Assembly (NCBI GenBank): GCA_029257245.1
Contig: JARICH010000103.1
Location: 1 to 40,327, forward strand
DNA: 40,327 nucleotides
Direction: 5' to 3'
Source: Atopostipes sp.
GTDB lineage: Bacteria > Bacillota > Bacilli > Lactobacillales > Carnobacteriaceae_A
The notes under the pieces were generated by a model. The model saw nothing but the letters and a program-made list of their open reading frames with translations, was not told the DNA's origin and did not search any database. This document shows, in pieces, positions 29,263-40,327 of this stretch. Both the position numbers and the translations under genes were made by a program. The first letter of the stretch is position 1. Every line of letters begins with the position of its first letter.

Positions 29263-30366
29263 ATGGTCAATTTTTTTGAACATCAAAAAACAATCGGTAT
29301 TGTCGGAACTGGTTCAGATGCTAATAAGTTTATCGAAGCAGCGAATGAACTAGGTTACTATACTCATCAACTCATCCCAAGTGGAGCTGAAAGCGTAGTA
29401 CCATCAAAAGCAGACCACTTGCACCAAGGGTCGCTTTCAGACTTAGCTATTCAAGAAAGTTTTCTAATGGAATCAGATTACCTGGTTTATTTTGATTTCT
29501 CAGTTTGTTCAACTGAATTGGTTGACGCAGAGAAATCATTAGTTATTCCACAAGGGGAAGAACTCTTAGCGATTGCGCAAGACCGTTCCCTGCAAAAAGC
29601 CTTTTATGAATCGATTGGTGTCAATATTGCGCCCTATGAAATAATCGTGACGGAGGAAGATATTGTCAACGCTTTACCAAGTCTCGGCTATCCGGCCGTT
29701 TTAAGAAAAAATATGGTTCAGGAAGAAGAAGAGTTGGACTCTTATTTCATCTATGAAGAAGCGGATATTAAAGAGGCCAGCGAATTATTAAAATATGGAC
29801 CGGCAGTATTGGAGTCCTGGATTGTTTCAGAACATCAATTAGCGATTACAGCAGTCAAATCAAAAAATGGTGAAATTCAACTCTATCCCATTGTAAAAAA
29901 ACATTATCAAAATGAGCGTCTCAGCAAAATTAGTCCTTTTGAGATGGATGAAACAGAACTCATGAGTGAAATAAAAAAAGCAGCTGAATTAATTGTCGGG
30001 AATATTGCTTTTGTTGGAGTCGTCAGTATTGAGTTTATTATTTCACCGGCTCAAGCACTTTATCTTGGTCAGATTCATCCATATCCGAATTCAATCTCCC
30101 GCTATAGTGAGGGGAACCCGCTATATTCAAGTCTAGAAGCACATCTACGGGCCATTAGTTCATTGCCTTTGGTAAAGATTAATCCTGAAGAACTGAACTT
30201 TTCCTATCACCCGCTTTATGCCGATCAACATGAAGCGATTGAAAAAGCTGTGCTCGAAAAAAACGAAGGTTTATTCTACTTTAGTCCAGCAGTCAAAGAA
30301 GGAAAAATCGATCTAGATGACAAGATTGGTTATTATTTGACGACCGAGAATGACTGGACTCTATAA
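29263..30366 (+). CDS. PurK-like ATP-grasp protein, divergent
   Basis: IGIVGTGSDANKFIEAANELGYYTHQL; LAIAQDRSLQKAFYESIGVNIAPYEII; LGYPAVLRK; FVGVVSIEFII...; SSLEAHLRAISSLPL. These align to PurK, but signature motifs are changed (see findings). Confidence 0.8.
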   Translation: MVNFFEHQKTIGIVGTGSDANKFIEAANELGYYTHQLIPSGAESVVPSKADHLHQGSLSDLAIQESFLMESDYLVYFDFSVCSTELVDAEKSLVIPQGEELLAIAQDRSLQKAFYESIGVNIAPYEIIVTEEDIVNALPSLGYPAVLRKNMVQEEEELDSYFIYEEADIKEASELLKYGPAVLESWIVSEHQLAITAVKSKNGEIQLYPIVKKHYQNERLSKISPFEMDETELMSEIKKAAELIVGNIAFVGVVSIEFIISPAQALYLGQIHPYPNSISRYSEGNPLYSSLEAHLRAISSLPLVKINPEELNFSYHPLYADQHEAIEKAVLEKNEGLFYFSPAVKEGKIDLDDKIGYYLTTENDWTL

Positions 30367-30367
30367 G

Positions 30368-31036
30368 ATGAAACTAGAACAAATGGACAAAGAAAAAAAA
30401 CCTCGAGACTTAAGTCAAGCCGTTTATGACTACATGGTTGAACAAATTAAAAGCGGGGAATTGATTGAACAACAACGTATCACTGAATATATGATTGTAA
30501 AAAGGCTAGGAGTCAGTCGTACTCCTGTCCGAAAAGCCTTTCGTGCCCTAGCTGAAGATGGTTATTTAGAAAACATTGAAAATGTTGGCGTGCATGTAAA
30601 GAGACAGAGCTTTGATAAAAGAGGTTTCCAAGAGCGGGCTGAATTTTTAGAGAAACTTTTCGCTTATTATTTATTTGAACTAGAAAGAAAAGAAGTTCGT
30701 TTTGATGAAAGCCAGCTGGAAGTGGTTATTCAAACTATGCAAAATCAACTAACAGAAAATAGCAAGTCCTTTGAAGAAAGTTGTGTCGCTTATTTCCGCT
30801 ATTTATTAGAAGAAATTAGCAATAGCTACATGAAAACAGCCATGATCAAAGCTCTTCAAGAATTATTTTTAAAAAATGATCATTTTCAGCGAATCTTAAA
30901 AAATAGTCGCCGGAAGATTTATGAAAGCTTAATTACTTTAAGTGATCAACTAGCCGTGGATAATTATCCTATGGCGCGGCGAGAAATTCGGATTTTATTG
31001 AACCAGATGAAATTAGATGTGATTGAAAAGAGCTAA
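30368..31036 (+). CDS. GntR family transcriptional regulator
   Basis: DLSQAVYDYMVEQIKSGELIEQQRITEYMIVKRLGVSRTPVRKAFRALAEDGYLENIENVGVHVKR wHTH. Confidence 0.9.
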   Translation: MKLEQMDKEKKPRDLSQAVYDYMVEQIKSGELIEQQRITEYMIVKRLGVSRTPVRKAFRALAEDGYLENIENVGVHVKRQSFDKRGFQERAEFLEKLFAYYLFELERKEVRFDESQLEVVIQTMQNQLTENSKSFEESCVAYFRYLLEEISNSYMKTAMIKALQELFLKNDHFQRILKNSRRKIYESLITLSDQLAVDNYPMARREIRILLNQMKLDVIEKS

Positions 31037-31047
31037 GAAGTAAGATA

Positions 31048-31090
31048 AAAAAAGTTATGCAGGATGGATAAAAGCTGCATAACTTTTCTT
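31048..31090 (+). terminator. Intrinsic terminator after gntR
   Basis: AAAAGTTATGCAG GATGGATAAAAG CTGCATAACTTTT perfect 13-bp stem. Confidence 0.9.
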
Positions 31091-31120
31091 CGTTTAGTGG
31101 GCAAAATTGCCTGGCTATAA

Positions 31121-31146
31121 AGCTAGAATGCTAGCTGTTTTTTAGG
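31121..31146 (+). terminator. Second terminator-like hairpin upstream of pcrA
   Basis: AGCTAG AATG CTAGCT G TTTTTT. Confidence 0.45.
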
Positions 31147-31192
31147 TATACTTAGAAACGTCGCAAGACAAAAGTGAAAGGAATTGATCGAA

Positions 31193-33448
31193 GTGAATCA
31201 GCCTCAAGATATTTTAGCAGGATTAAATACAAGACAAAAAGAAGCGGTCGTAACAACCGAGGGCCCTCTTTTAATTATGGCCGGTGCTGGCTCAGGAAAA
31301 ACACGAGTCTTAACCCACCGAATTGCCTACCTAATCCATGAAAAGCAAGTGAATCCCTGGAACATATTAGCTATTACCTTTACCAATAAAGCAGCCAGTG
31401 AAATGAAAACTCGTGTCAGTGACTTAGTTACCGAAGGAGGCACAGATGTTTGGGTTTCAACCTTTCACTCGATGTGTGTCCGAATTTTAAGACGAGAGAT
31501 CGATCAAATTGGCTATAGTCGCAGTTTTACTATTGCGGCTGGTAGCGAACAAAAAACTTTAATGAAAAGAGTCTTAAAAACTTTAAATTTAGATCCAAAG
31601 AAATTTTCAGTCAATGCGATGTTGGGTGAGATTTCCAATGCTAAGAACCAACTAATTAATGATCGGGACTACATGCGCAATGCGGTCACTTATTGGCAGA
31701 AGACTGTCGCAAAATGTTATGTTGAATATCAATCGGAGTTAAGAAAAGCAGAAACCCTCGACTTTGATGACTTAATCATGTTGACCGTGCGTCTCTTCGA
31801 AGAAAATGATGAATTACTCGCCTATTATCAGCGGAAATTCCAGTACATTCATGTGGATGAGTACCAGGATACCAACCATGCTCAATATCGTTTAGTTGAG
31901 CTGCTAGGCCAGCGTTTTAAAAATGTCTGTGTCGTAGGAGATGCTGATCAGAGTATTTATGGTTGGCGTGGAGCAGATATGTCCAACATTTTAGACTTCG
32001 AGAAAGACTATCCCGAAGCAAAAAGTATTTTCCTCGAACAAAACTACCGTTCGACGAAAAATATTTTACAAGCAGCCAACACCGTGATTGAAAACAATCC
32101 GAATCGAAAAGAAAAGAAACTCTGGACCGATAATCAGCCAGGGGATAAAATCACGGTTTATTTTGCGGGCGATGAGTATGCAGAAACGGAATATGTTGCG
32201 GAACAAATTCGCAGCTTAATGACGACTGATTCGACCTTAAATTATGATGACTTTGCGATTTTATATCGAACTAACGCTATGTCCCGAGTGATGGAGGAAA
32301 CTTTACGTAAGCGAAGAATTCCTTTCCAAATTATTGGGGGGACCGGTTACTATGAGCGAAAAGAAATTCTTGACTTAATGGCTTATCTTACCTTAATTGT
32401 AAATCCAGCGGATGATTTGAGTTTCCGCCGAGTGGTTAACGAACCGAAGCGTGGGATTGGAGCAGCCACGATTGATAAGTTAACTGATATTGCTTTGATG
32501 AATGATGTCTCTCTTTATGAAGCAGCTTTACAGGCGCAAAATACGAATCTATCGGCTCGAGCCGCAAACAATTTAGAAAGCTTTGCCCATATGATTCAAG
32601 ACTTTCGGAAAATGACTGAATTTGTAACGATTACCGATTTGGTCGAAAGTATTCTAGATAAGACTGGCTATCTGGATGTACTTAAAAAAGATAATACTTT
32701 AGAATCCGATGCTCGGATTGAAAACTTGGAAGAGTTTTATTCCTTAACTGAAAACTTTGACCGTGTAGCAGATGAGGACGAAAATAGCTTATTAGAATTC
32801 TTAACTGATTTAGCTTTAATTGCCCCAACCGATGATATTGAAGAAGAGTCAACAGAGGTTACCTTGATGACTCTGCACTCAGCGAAAGGGTTGGAATACC
32901 CTTATGTCTTTATTATTGGAGTCGAAGATACGATCTTCCCATTGATTCGTCAAGATAGTGACGAGGAAGATTTAGAAGAAGAACGACGCCTCGCTTATGT
33001 GGGAATTACTCGTGCGGAGAGAAAACTTTTCTTAACGAATGCTTCTTCACGTATGCTCTATGGACGCCGTTTATACAACCGGACATCGCCTTTTATACGC
33101 GAGTTAGATGATGAAGTAGTCGAAATCGAACGCCCAACGGATGCAGCTAGCTATAAAACAGGGAATTATAATAATCCCTTTAAAAAGCGAGCAATCTCAG
33201 GTACTCCGGTGCCGGGTGCTGCTTCTAAATCTACACGACGCAAAAAACACCATCCAGTCGGTGTTGGAGCCGAAAAAGAAGATTGGACAGTGGGGGATAA
33301 AGTGAAACACGGAAAATGGGGAATAGGAACGATTATTCAAATCAAAGGCGAGGATAAAGATATGCAGTTAGATATTGCCTTCCCATCTGAAGGAATTAAA
33401 CCGTTATTGGCCTCCTTTGCGCCGATCACAAAAATTGAAAAAGAATAA
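31193..33448 (+). CDS. pcrA: ATP-dependent DNA helicase PcrA (UvrD/Rep family)
   Basis: LNTRQKEAVVTTEGPLLIMAGAGSGKTRVLTHRIAYL; VDEYQDTNHAQY; VVGDADQSIYGWRGAD; TLMTLHSAKGLEYPYVF. GTG 31193 preferred over TTG 31184 because of SD spacing. Confidence 0.97.
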   Translation: MNQPQDILAGLNTRQKEAVVTTEGPLLIMAGAGSGKTRVLTHRIAYLIHEKQVNPWNILAITFTNKAASEMKTRVSDLVTEGGTDVWVSTFHSMCVRILRREIDQIGYSRSFTIAAGSEQKTLMKRVLKTLNLDPKKFSVNAMLGEISNAKNQLINDRDYMRNAVTYWQKTVAKCYVEYQSELRKAETLDFDDLIMLTVRLFEENDELLAYYQRKFQYIHVDEYQDTNHAQYRLVELLGQRFKNVCVVGDADQSIYGWRGADMSNILDFEKDYPEAKSIFLEQNYRSTKNILQAANTVIENNPNRKEKKLWTDNQPGDKITVYFAGDEYAETEYVAEQIRSLMTTDSTLNYDDFAILYRTNAMSRVMEETLRKRRIPFQIIGGTGYYERKEILDLMAYLTLIVNPADDLSFRRVVNEPKRGIGAATIDKLTDIALMNDVSLYEAALQAQNTNLSARAANNLESFAHMIQDFRKMTEFVTITDLVESILDKTGYLDVLKKDNTLESDARIENLEEFYSLTENFDRVADEDENSLLEFLTDLALIAPTDDIEEESTEVTLMTLHSAKGLEYPYVFIIGVEDTIFPLIRQDSDEEDLEEERRLAYVGITRAERKLFLTNASSRMLYGRRLYNRTSPFIRELDDEVVEIERPTDAASYKTGNYNNPFKKRAISGTPVPGAASKSTRRKKHHPVGVGAEKEDWTVGDKVKHGKWGIGTIIQIKGEDKDMQLDIAFPSEGIKPLLASFAPITKIEKE

Positions 33449-33455
33449 ACAATGA

Positions 33456-35492
<2,037 letters not shown>

Positions 35493-35509
35493 AAAGCGAG
35501 GATGGTCAA

Positions 35510-36640
35510 ATGAAAAGAAAAAAATTACTAATATTTGCTAGTCTATCGTTATTTTTTTTAGGCGCTTGTCGACCAGAAGTGACGGAGACAGGAAGTCCCG
35601 AAGAAGCTAGCGAAGAAGTCGAAGAAGATGAGTCAGCTGCAGTGAGCCGCAATCAGCTAGGAGATAGTTACTACCGTCCCGCTTTAGACGAAGAAGGGCA
35701 CTATCTAACGAGTCAAAACCGAGGCATCACCCTGAATCTTAATTCAGGTATTAACTTAAACTTATTTGAAAAAGATTTAATTCGTCTCTCACAAGAACAA
35801 TATCCGACCTCAGAATATTATATTCAGGAAGGACAATATTTACCAGAAAACATGGTTCGTTCTTGGATTGGGCGGAAAAGTGAAGAGAATCCAGAAGGTT
35901 TAAACCCAGCTGAAGAAGGTGAGGGAGACGATCGAGTTCCTCGTTATCTAAATTCGATTTTAGAATTGGATTTCTTTAAGGAAAGTGAAGACGGCCTCGA
36001 TTTATCCGGCATTAGTATTGGTTTAGCTTTGAACACGGTTGACTACTATACAGCTGTCCAATTTGGACCAACCCTGGAGCAAGAAGTTAGCGAAGGGAAG
36101 ATGTTAGAAGAAGGAAAAAATATCGCGAATGAAATCGTTCGTCGAATTCGTGAAATCGAAGGCCTAGAAGAAATACCTGTGATGATTAGCCTTTACAAAC
36201 AAGCTCCAAAGGATGATTTAGCAGGAGGCGTTCATATCGCACGAGGAAATAGTAATTCCGGTTCGACGGTGATTGACAGCTGGGAAGACATCAATGAAGA
36301 CCGTAAAATTTATCCCTTAGCGGGCCAATCTTCTGCAGAAGGAAATGCTTTTGCGAACTTCCAATCCGAAGTCGAAGCTTTTTTTCCAAATATTAGTGGA
36401 ATCACGGGGCGAGCACATTATATTAACGAACGCTTGGACTCCTTAACCATCAATATTATGACTCAGTTTTACGGCGAAACAGAGATGATTTCCTACACCC
36501 AATATCTCAAGCAAAGTGCAGCGACTTATTTACCTGCAGATTTAGCTATTGAAATTGTAGTGGAATCGTCTGCTGGAGTCGAAGCTTTTCTAGAAAAAGG
36601 CCCCGCTGATGCGGAGTTTTATTCTCATGTATTTGATTAA
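35510..36640 (+). CDS. camS: CamS family sex pheromone lipoprotein precursor
   Basis: Lipobox MKRKKLLIFASLSLFFLGAC; NRGITLNLNSGINLNLFEKDLIRLSQEQYPTSEYYIQEGQYL; conserved location between ligA and gatC. Confidence 0.9.
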   Translation: MKRKKLLIFASLSLFFLGACRPEVTETGSPEEASEEVEEDESAAVSRNQLGDSYYRPALDEEGHYLTSQNRGITLNLNSGINLNLFEKDLIRLSQEQYPTSEYYIQEGQYLPENMVRSWIGRKSEENPEGLNPAEEGEGDDRVPRYLNSILELDFFKESEDGLDLSGISIGLALNTVDYYTAVQFGPTLEQEVSEGKMLEEGKNIANEIVRRIREIEGLEEIPVMISLYKQAPKDDLAGGVHIARGNSNSGSTVIDSWEDINEDRKIYPLAGQSSAEGNAFANFQSEVEAFFPNISGITGRAHYINERLDSLTINIMTQFYGETEMISYTQYLKQSAATYLPADLAIEIVVESSAGVEAFLEKGPADAEFYSHVFD

Positions 36641-36698
36641 CCATCAATAAATCGATAAAATAGCAAGAGTATTATGTTAGAAAAGGACAGGTGAGAAG

Positions 36699-37007
36699 AT
36701 GAAAGTTGATAAAAAATTAGTCAGTGAAATTAGTTCAGCCATGAAATTGGATTTTTCAGCGAATGAAATGGACCAATTAGTTGGCGAACTGAATCAAACC
36801 CTTGATATGTTGAGTGCCCTGGATGAAGTGGATACCGAAGGAATTGAAGCGACTTATTATGGTGGATTAGGTGAAGCTGTATTTAGAAAAGATGAGCCGA
36901 TTGAAAGTCCAGAACAAGTCGAAGCGATATTAGAACAAGTTCGCGCGAGCAAAGATCATATGATTGAAGTGCCAGCGATGATAGATGATGGAGAGGCAGG
37001 AGCATAA
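36699..37007 (+). CDS. gatC: Asp-tRNA(Asn)/Glu-tRNA(Gln) amidotransferase subunit C
   Basis: About 100 aa; LNQTLDMLSALDEVDTEGIEATYY; adjacent to gatA and gatB. Confidence 0.94.
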   Translation: MKVDKKLVSEISSAMKLDFSANEMDQLVGELNQTLDMLSALDEVDTEGIEATYYGGLGEAVFRKDEPIESPEQVEAILEQVRASKDHMIEVPAMIDDGEAGA

Positions 37008-38476
37008 TGACTTTACATACCAAATCAATTGAAGAATTACATGAATTATTAGTTAATGAAGAGTTAACCGTGCAAGAACTCGTGCAAGCGAGCTACGATT
37101 ATATCGATTCAGTCGAAGAGGAAATCGGCGCATTCATCAGTATGGATCGAGAAGCGGCTTTAAGTCGTGCAAAAGAAATCGATGAGCGAGGGATTGACGC
37201 AGATAACCCGCTCGATGGGATTCCAGTCGCGATTAAAGATAATATTGTAACTAAAAATGGAAGCACAACGGCTGCATCAAAAATGCTCGAAAACTTTGAG
37301 TCGGTTTACGATGCAACTGTAGTCGAAAAGTTAAAAGCAAAAGGAATGGTCATTCTCGGAAAAGTAAACTTAGATGAGTTTGCGATGGGAGGCACCACAG
37401 AAACATCGGCCTTACAAGCAACCAAAAATCCGTGGGATCGTCAACGCGTACCGGGTGGATCATCAGGTGGTTCAGCGGCTGCAGTTGCTTCGGGTATGGT
37501 GCCTGTTTCTTTAGGAACCGATACAGGCGGATCCATCCGTCAACCGGCATCTTACACCAATTTAGTCGGCTTAAAACCAACTTACGGTGCAGTCAGTCGT
37601 TATGGTTTAATTGCTTTTGCTTCGAGTCTTGACCAAATCGGTCCAATGACTCGTACAGTAAAAGACAATGCATTGATGCTAAATGCGCTCTCTGGTTTGG
37701 ATAAAAAAGATGGAACATCTGTTGATTTAGAGATCGACTTCACGGAAAAAATTGGCCAAGACATTAAGGGTATGAAAATTGCTTTAGCCAAAGAAATGTT
37801 TGATCCAGTAATTGTTGATCAAGAAGTCTTAGACTTAGTCGAAAAAGCAGTCAAAGAACTTGAAAACAAAGGCGCAGAGATTATTGAAGTCAGTCTGCCA
37901 CATTTAAAATATGGGGTACCGGCTTACTATGCGATCGCAACCGCCGAAGCGTCTAGTAATTTACAACGTTTTGATGGTATTCGCTATGGTTATCATGCCG
38001 AAAATCCAGAAAACTTAGAGGACCTTTACTTACGAACGCGTAGCGAAGGATTTGGTTTAGAAGTGAAGAAAAGAATCGTACTTGGTGGCCTTTCTTTAAA
38101 TGCGAATTATTATGACCAGTTATTTGGACAAGCGGCCAAAGTACGGACCATCATCCGAAATGAATTTGAAGCAGCTTTAGAGCAAGCGGATGTCTTAGTC
38201 GGACCAAGTGCCACGTCAGTCGCTCCAAAATTAAATGCGAAACAAGAAGATCCAGTGGCTGCTTACCAGACGGATATCTTAACAGTGCCAGTTAACTTAG
38301 CTGGTTTACCAGCTTTAAGTCTGCCTATTGGTTTTGCGAAAGATTTACCAGTCGGAATGCAGTTTATCGGCAAGCATTTTGATGAGGCAACTTTATATCA
38401 AATCGCTGCAGCTTTTGAACGGGACCACGGTCAGCAACATTTATTTCCAGCACTTGAAGGAGGAGCCGAAGAATGA
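37007..38476 (+). CDS. gatA: Asp-tRNA(Asn)/Glu-tRNA(Gln) amidotransferase subunit A
   Basis: Amidase signature [54 protein letters not shown]. Confidence 0.97.
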   Translation: MTLHTKSIEELHELLVNEELTVQELVQASYDYIDSVEEEIGAFISMDREAALSRAKEIDERGIDADNPLDGIPVAIKDNIVTKNGSTTAASKMLENFESVYDATVVEKLKAKGMVILGKVNLDEFAMGGTTETSALQATKNPWDRQRVPGGSSGGSAAAVASGMVPVSLGTDTGGSIRQPASYTNLVGLKPTYGAVSRYGLIAFASSLDQIGPMTRTVKDNALMLNALSGLDKKDGTSVDLEIDFTEKIGQDIKGMKIALAKEMFDPVIVDQEVLDLVEKAVKELENKGAEIIEVSLPHLKYGVPAYYAIATAEASSNLQRFDGIRYGYHAENPENLEDLYLRTRSEGFGLEVKKRIVLGGLSLNANYYDQLFGQAAKVRTIIRNEFEAALEQADVLVGPSATSVAPKLNAKQEDPVAAYQTDILTVPVNLAGLPALSLPIGFAKDLPVGMQFIGKHFDEATLYQIAAAFERDHGQQHLFPALEGGAEE

Positions 38477-39906
38477 ATTTTGAAACAGTCATTGGTTTAG
38501 AATTACACGTAGAATTGAAAACAGATTCGAAAATGTTCTCACCTTCTCCATCTGGATTTGGTGACGAGCCGAACGCTAACACAAATGCAATTGATTGGGC
38601 CTACCCAGGAGTCTTACCAATTCCGAATCAAAAAGGGGTCGAATTAGCGGTCCAAGCTGCATTAGCTTTAAATTGTGAAATTAATCAGGAAACAAAATTT
38701 GACCGTAAAAACTATGTCTACCCAGATAATCCGAAAGCTTATCAGATTACTCAGGATAAAGAACCTATCGGAAAAAATGGTTACATTGATATTGAAGTCG
38801 ATGGTGAAACGAAGAGAATCCGGATTGAACGCGTACATTTAGAAGAAGATGCCGGGAAAAATATTCACGGAGAAGACGGGCATTCCTATGTCGACTTAAA
38901 CCGCCAAGGTTCACCACTTTTAGAAATTGTTTCGGAAGCAGATATTCGTTCTCCAGAGGAAGCTTATGCTTATTTAGAAACGATCCGTCAGATGATTCAG
39001 TTTACAGGCGTTTCCGATGTCAAAATGGAAGAAGGATCCATGCGTGCGGATGCGAACATTTCACTCCGTCCATTCGGTCAAGAAGAATTCGGTGTCAAAA
39101 CAGAATTAAAGAACTTGAACTCCTTTAACAATGTACGTCGTGGTCTGATTTATGAACAAGGTCGTCAAGAAAGACTCTTGTTATCAGGTGGGAAACCGCT
39201 TCAAGAAACACGTCGTTACGATGATGTAAGTCGTCAATCCGTCTTAATGCGTGTCAAAGAAGGACAGGACGATTACCGTTACTTCCCAGAACCGGATATT
39301 TTACCCTTTACGATTTCAGATGAAATGATTGCTGAATTTAAAGCAGTGATACCAGAAATGCCAAAAGCTCGACAAAAACGATATGTTGAAGAATTTGGTA
39401 TTCCAGCTTATGACGCGGAAGTATTAACCGCCACCGTTGAAATGTCTAACTTCTTTGATGAGACTGTTGCCTTAGGCGCAGATCCAAAACAAGCATCCAA
39501 CTGGTTAATGGGAGATGTGTCTGCACATTTAAACAAAGAACAAGTGGAGCTGCATGATACAACATTAACTCCAAAGGCTTTAGGAGAAATGATTTTATTA
39601 ATTGATGATGCTACGATTTCATCGAAGATTGCGAAACGAGTCTTCAATGAGCTGATGAAAGAAGAAGTGGAAGATGTTCGTGCCTTAGTTGAAGAAAAAG
39701 GTTGGGCACAATTAAGTGATCCAGCACAACTCTTACCAATTATTAATGATATTTTAGATAATAATGAACAATCAGTGGCTGATTTTAAAGATGGGCGCGA
39801 CCGTGCTAAAGGTTTCTTAATTGGACAAATCATGAAAGAAACACGCGGACAAGCAAACCCAGCTGTGGTTAATAAATTATTAAATGAAGAATTAAACAAA
39901 CGCTAA
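38473..39906 (+). CDS. gatB: Asp-tRNA(Asn)/Glu-tRNA(Gln) amidotransferase subunit B
   Basis: [74 protein letters not shown]. Confidence 0.97.
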   Translation: MNFETVIGLELHVELKTDSKMFSPSPSGFGDEPNANTNAIDWAYPGVLPIPNQKGVELAVQAALALNCEINQETKFDRKNYVYPDNPKAYQITQDKEPIGKNGYIDIEVDGETKRIRIERVHLEEDAGKNIHGEDGHSYVDLNRQGSPLLEIVSEADIRSPEEAYAYLETIRQMIQFTGVSDVKMEEGSMRADANISLRPFGQEEFGVKTELKNLNSFNNVRRGLIYEQGRQERLLLSGGKPLQETRRYDDVSRQSVLMRVKEGQDDYRYFPEPDILPFTISDEMIAEFKAVIPEMPKARQKRYVEEFGIPAYDAEVLTATVEMSNFFDETVALGADPKQASNWLMGDVSAHLNKEQVELHDTTLTPKALGEMILLIDDATISSKIAKRVFNELMKEEVEDVRALVEEKGWAQLSDPAQLLPIINDILDNNEQSVADFKDGRDRAKGFLIGQIMKETRGQANPAVVNKLLNEELNKR

Positions 39907-39929
39907 AAAGCAGAAAGAGAAGATGCCCA

Positions 39930-40327
39930 GTGAAACGAGCGCGCGTGATTTATAATCCGAGTGCAGGACGTGAAGTTGTCAAGCGAGACTTGCCTGATAT
40001 TTTGAATGTATATGAAGAAGCTGGTTATGAAACGAGCGCTTTTCAGACCACACCGGAAGCTTTATCTGCTCAAAAAGAAGCGGCCCGTTGTTGTGATGAG
40101 GGCTATGATTTAATTGTTGCAGCTGGAGGAGATGGGACGATCCATGAGGTCATTAATGGAATGGCTGGAAAAGATTACCGCCCACGTCTCGCCATTTTAC
40201 CAGCTGGAACAACTAATGACTATGCGCGGGTATTAAATATCCCGCGTGATGATTTGGTGAAAGCAGCTAAGCTGATTGAAAAAGAAGAGTCCATCTTTAT
40301 GGATATCGGAAAAGTTATCAGCAAAGA
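39930..40327 (+). CDS. dagK: Diacylglycerol/lipid kinase (DgkB/DagK), 5' part, truncated by window edge; absent from the ORF track
   Basis: GTG start, then KRARVIYNPSAGREVVKRDLPDILNVYEEAGYETSAFQTT...DLIVAAGGDGTIHEVINGMAG...LAILPAGTTNDYARVLNIPRD; open to the window end. Confidence 0.93.
   Translation, partial: MKRARVIYNPSAGREVVKRDLPDILNVYEEAGYETSAFQTTPEALSAQKEAARCCDEGYDLIVAAGGDGTIHEVINGMAGKDYRPRLAILPAGTTNDYARVLNIPRDDLVKAAKLIEKEESIFMDIGKVISK

Noticed and set aside
39408-39899. 163-aa antisense ORF opposite gatB
   Set aside because: Lies fully within the strongly supported gatB frame; Ser/Phe-rich composition typical of reverse-frame artefacts; no RBS evidence.

Overview
This 40.3 kb window is a conserved housekeeping stretch of a low-GC Firmicute chromosome. 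Synteny suggests Lactobacillales, perhaps Carnobacteriaceae-like; that placement is inference. Left to right it holds: a glycogen operon (glgB partial, glgC, glgD, glgA); uppP (-); a small unknown membrane protein; a stand-alone glucose-type PTS EIIA; a lactonase-like protein (-); an AI-2E-family permease; a TetR regulator with a heterodimeric ABC exporter; tdk-prfA-prmC; sua5; upp-DUF1146-murA; an mreB/mbl homolog with an EpuA-like protein; ssb; an OmpR-type two-component system; an LTA synthase; a Gfo/Idh/MocA oxidoreductase (-); a cluster of M15 DD-peptidase, glucosaminidase, PurK-like ATP-grasp and GntR proteins; then pcrA-ligA-camS-gatCAB-dagK (partial). I saw no mobile elements, CRISPR arrays, tRNAs or rRNAs, and no obviously new multigene system. 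The best leads are: (1) a DnaA-box cluster between prmC and sua5; (2) upp joined directly to DUF1146-murA, with glyA and the F-ATPase operon missing from their usual place; (3) a PurK homolog whose ATP-grasp loop and catalytic signature look degenerate, encoded beside cell-wall hydrolases; (4) a hairpin that would sequester the ssb ribosome-binding site; (5) a predicted promoter-terminator-RBS arrangement ahead of ltaS. All calls come from reading the sequence by eye and from remembered family motifs. No searches or folding calculations were run.
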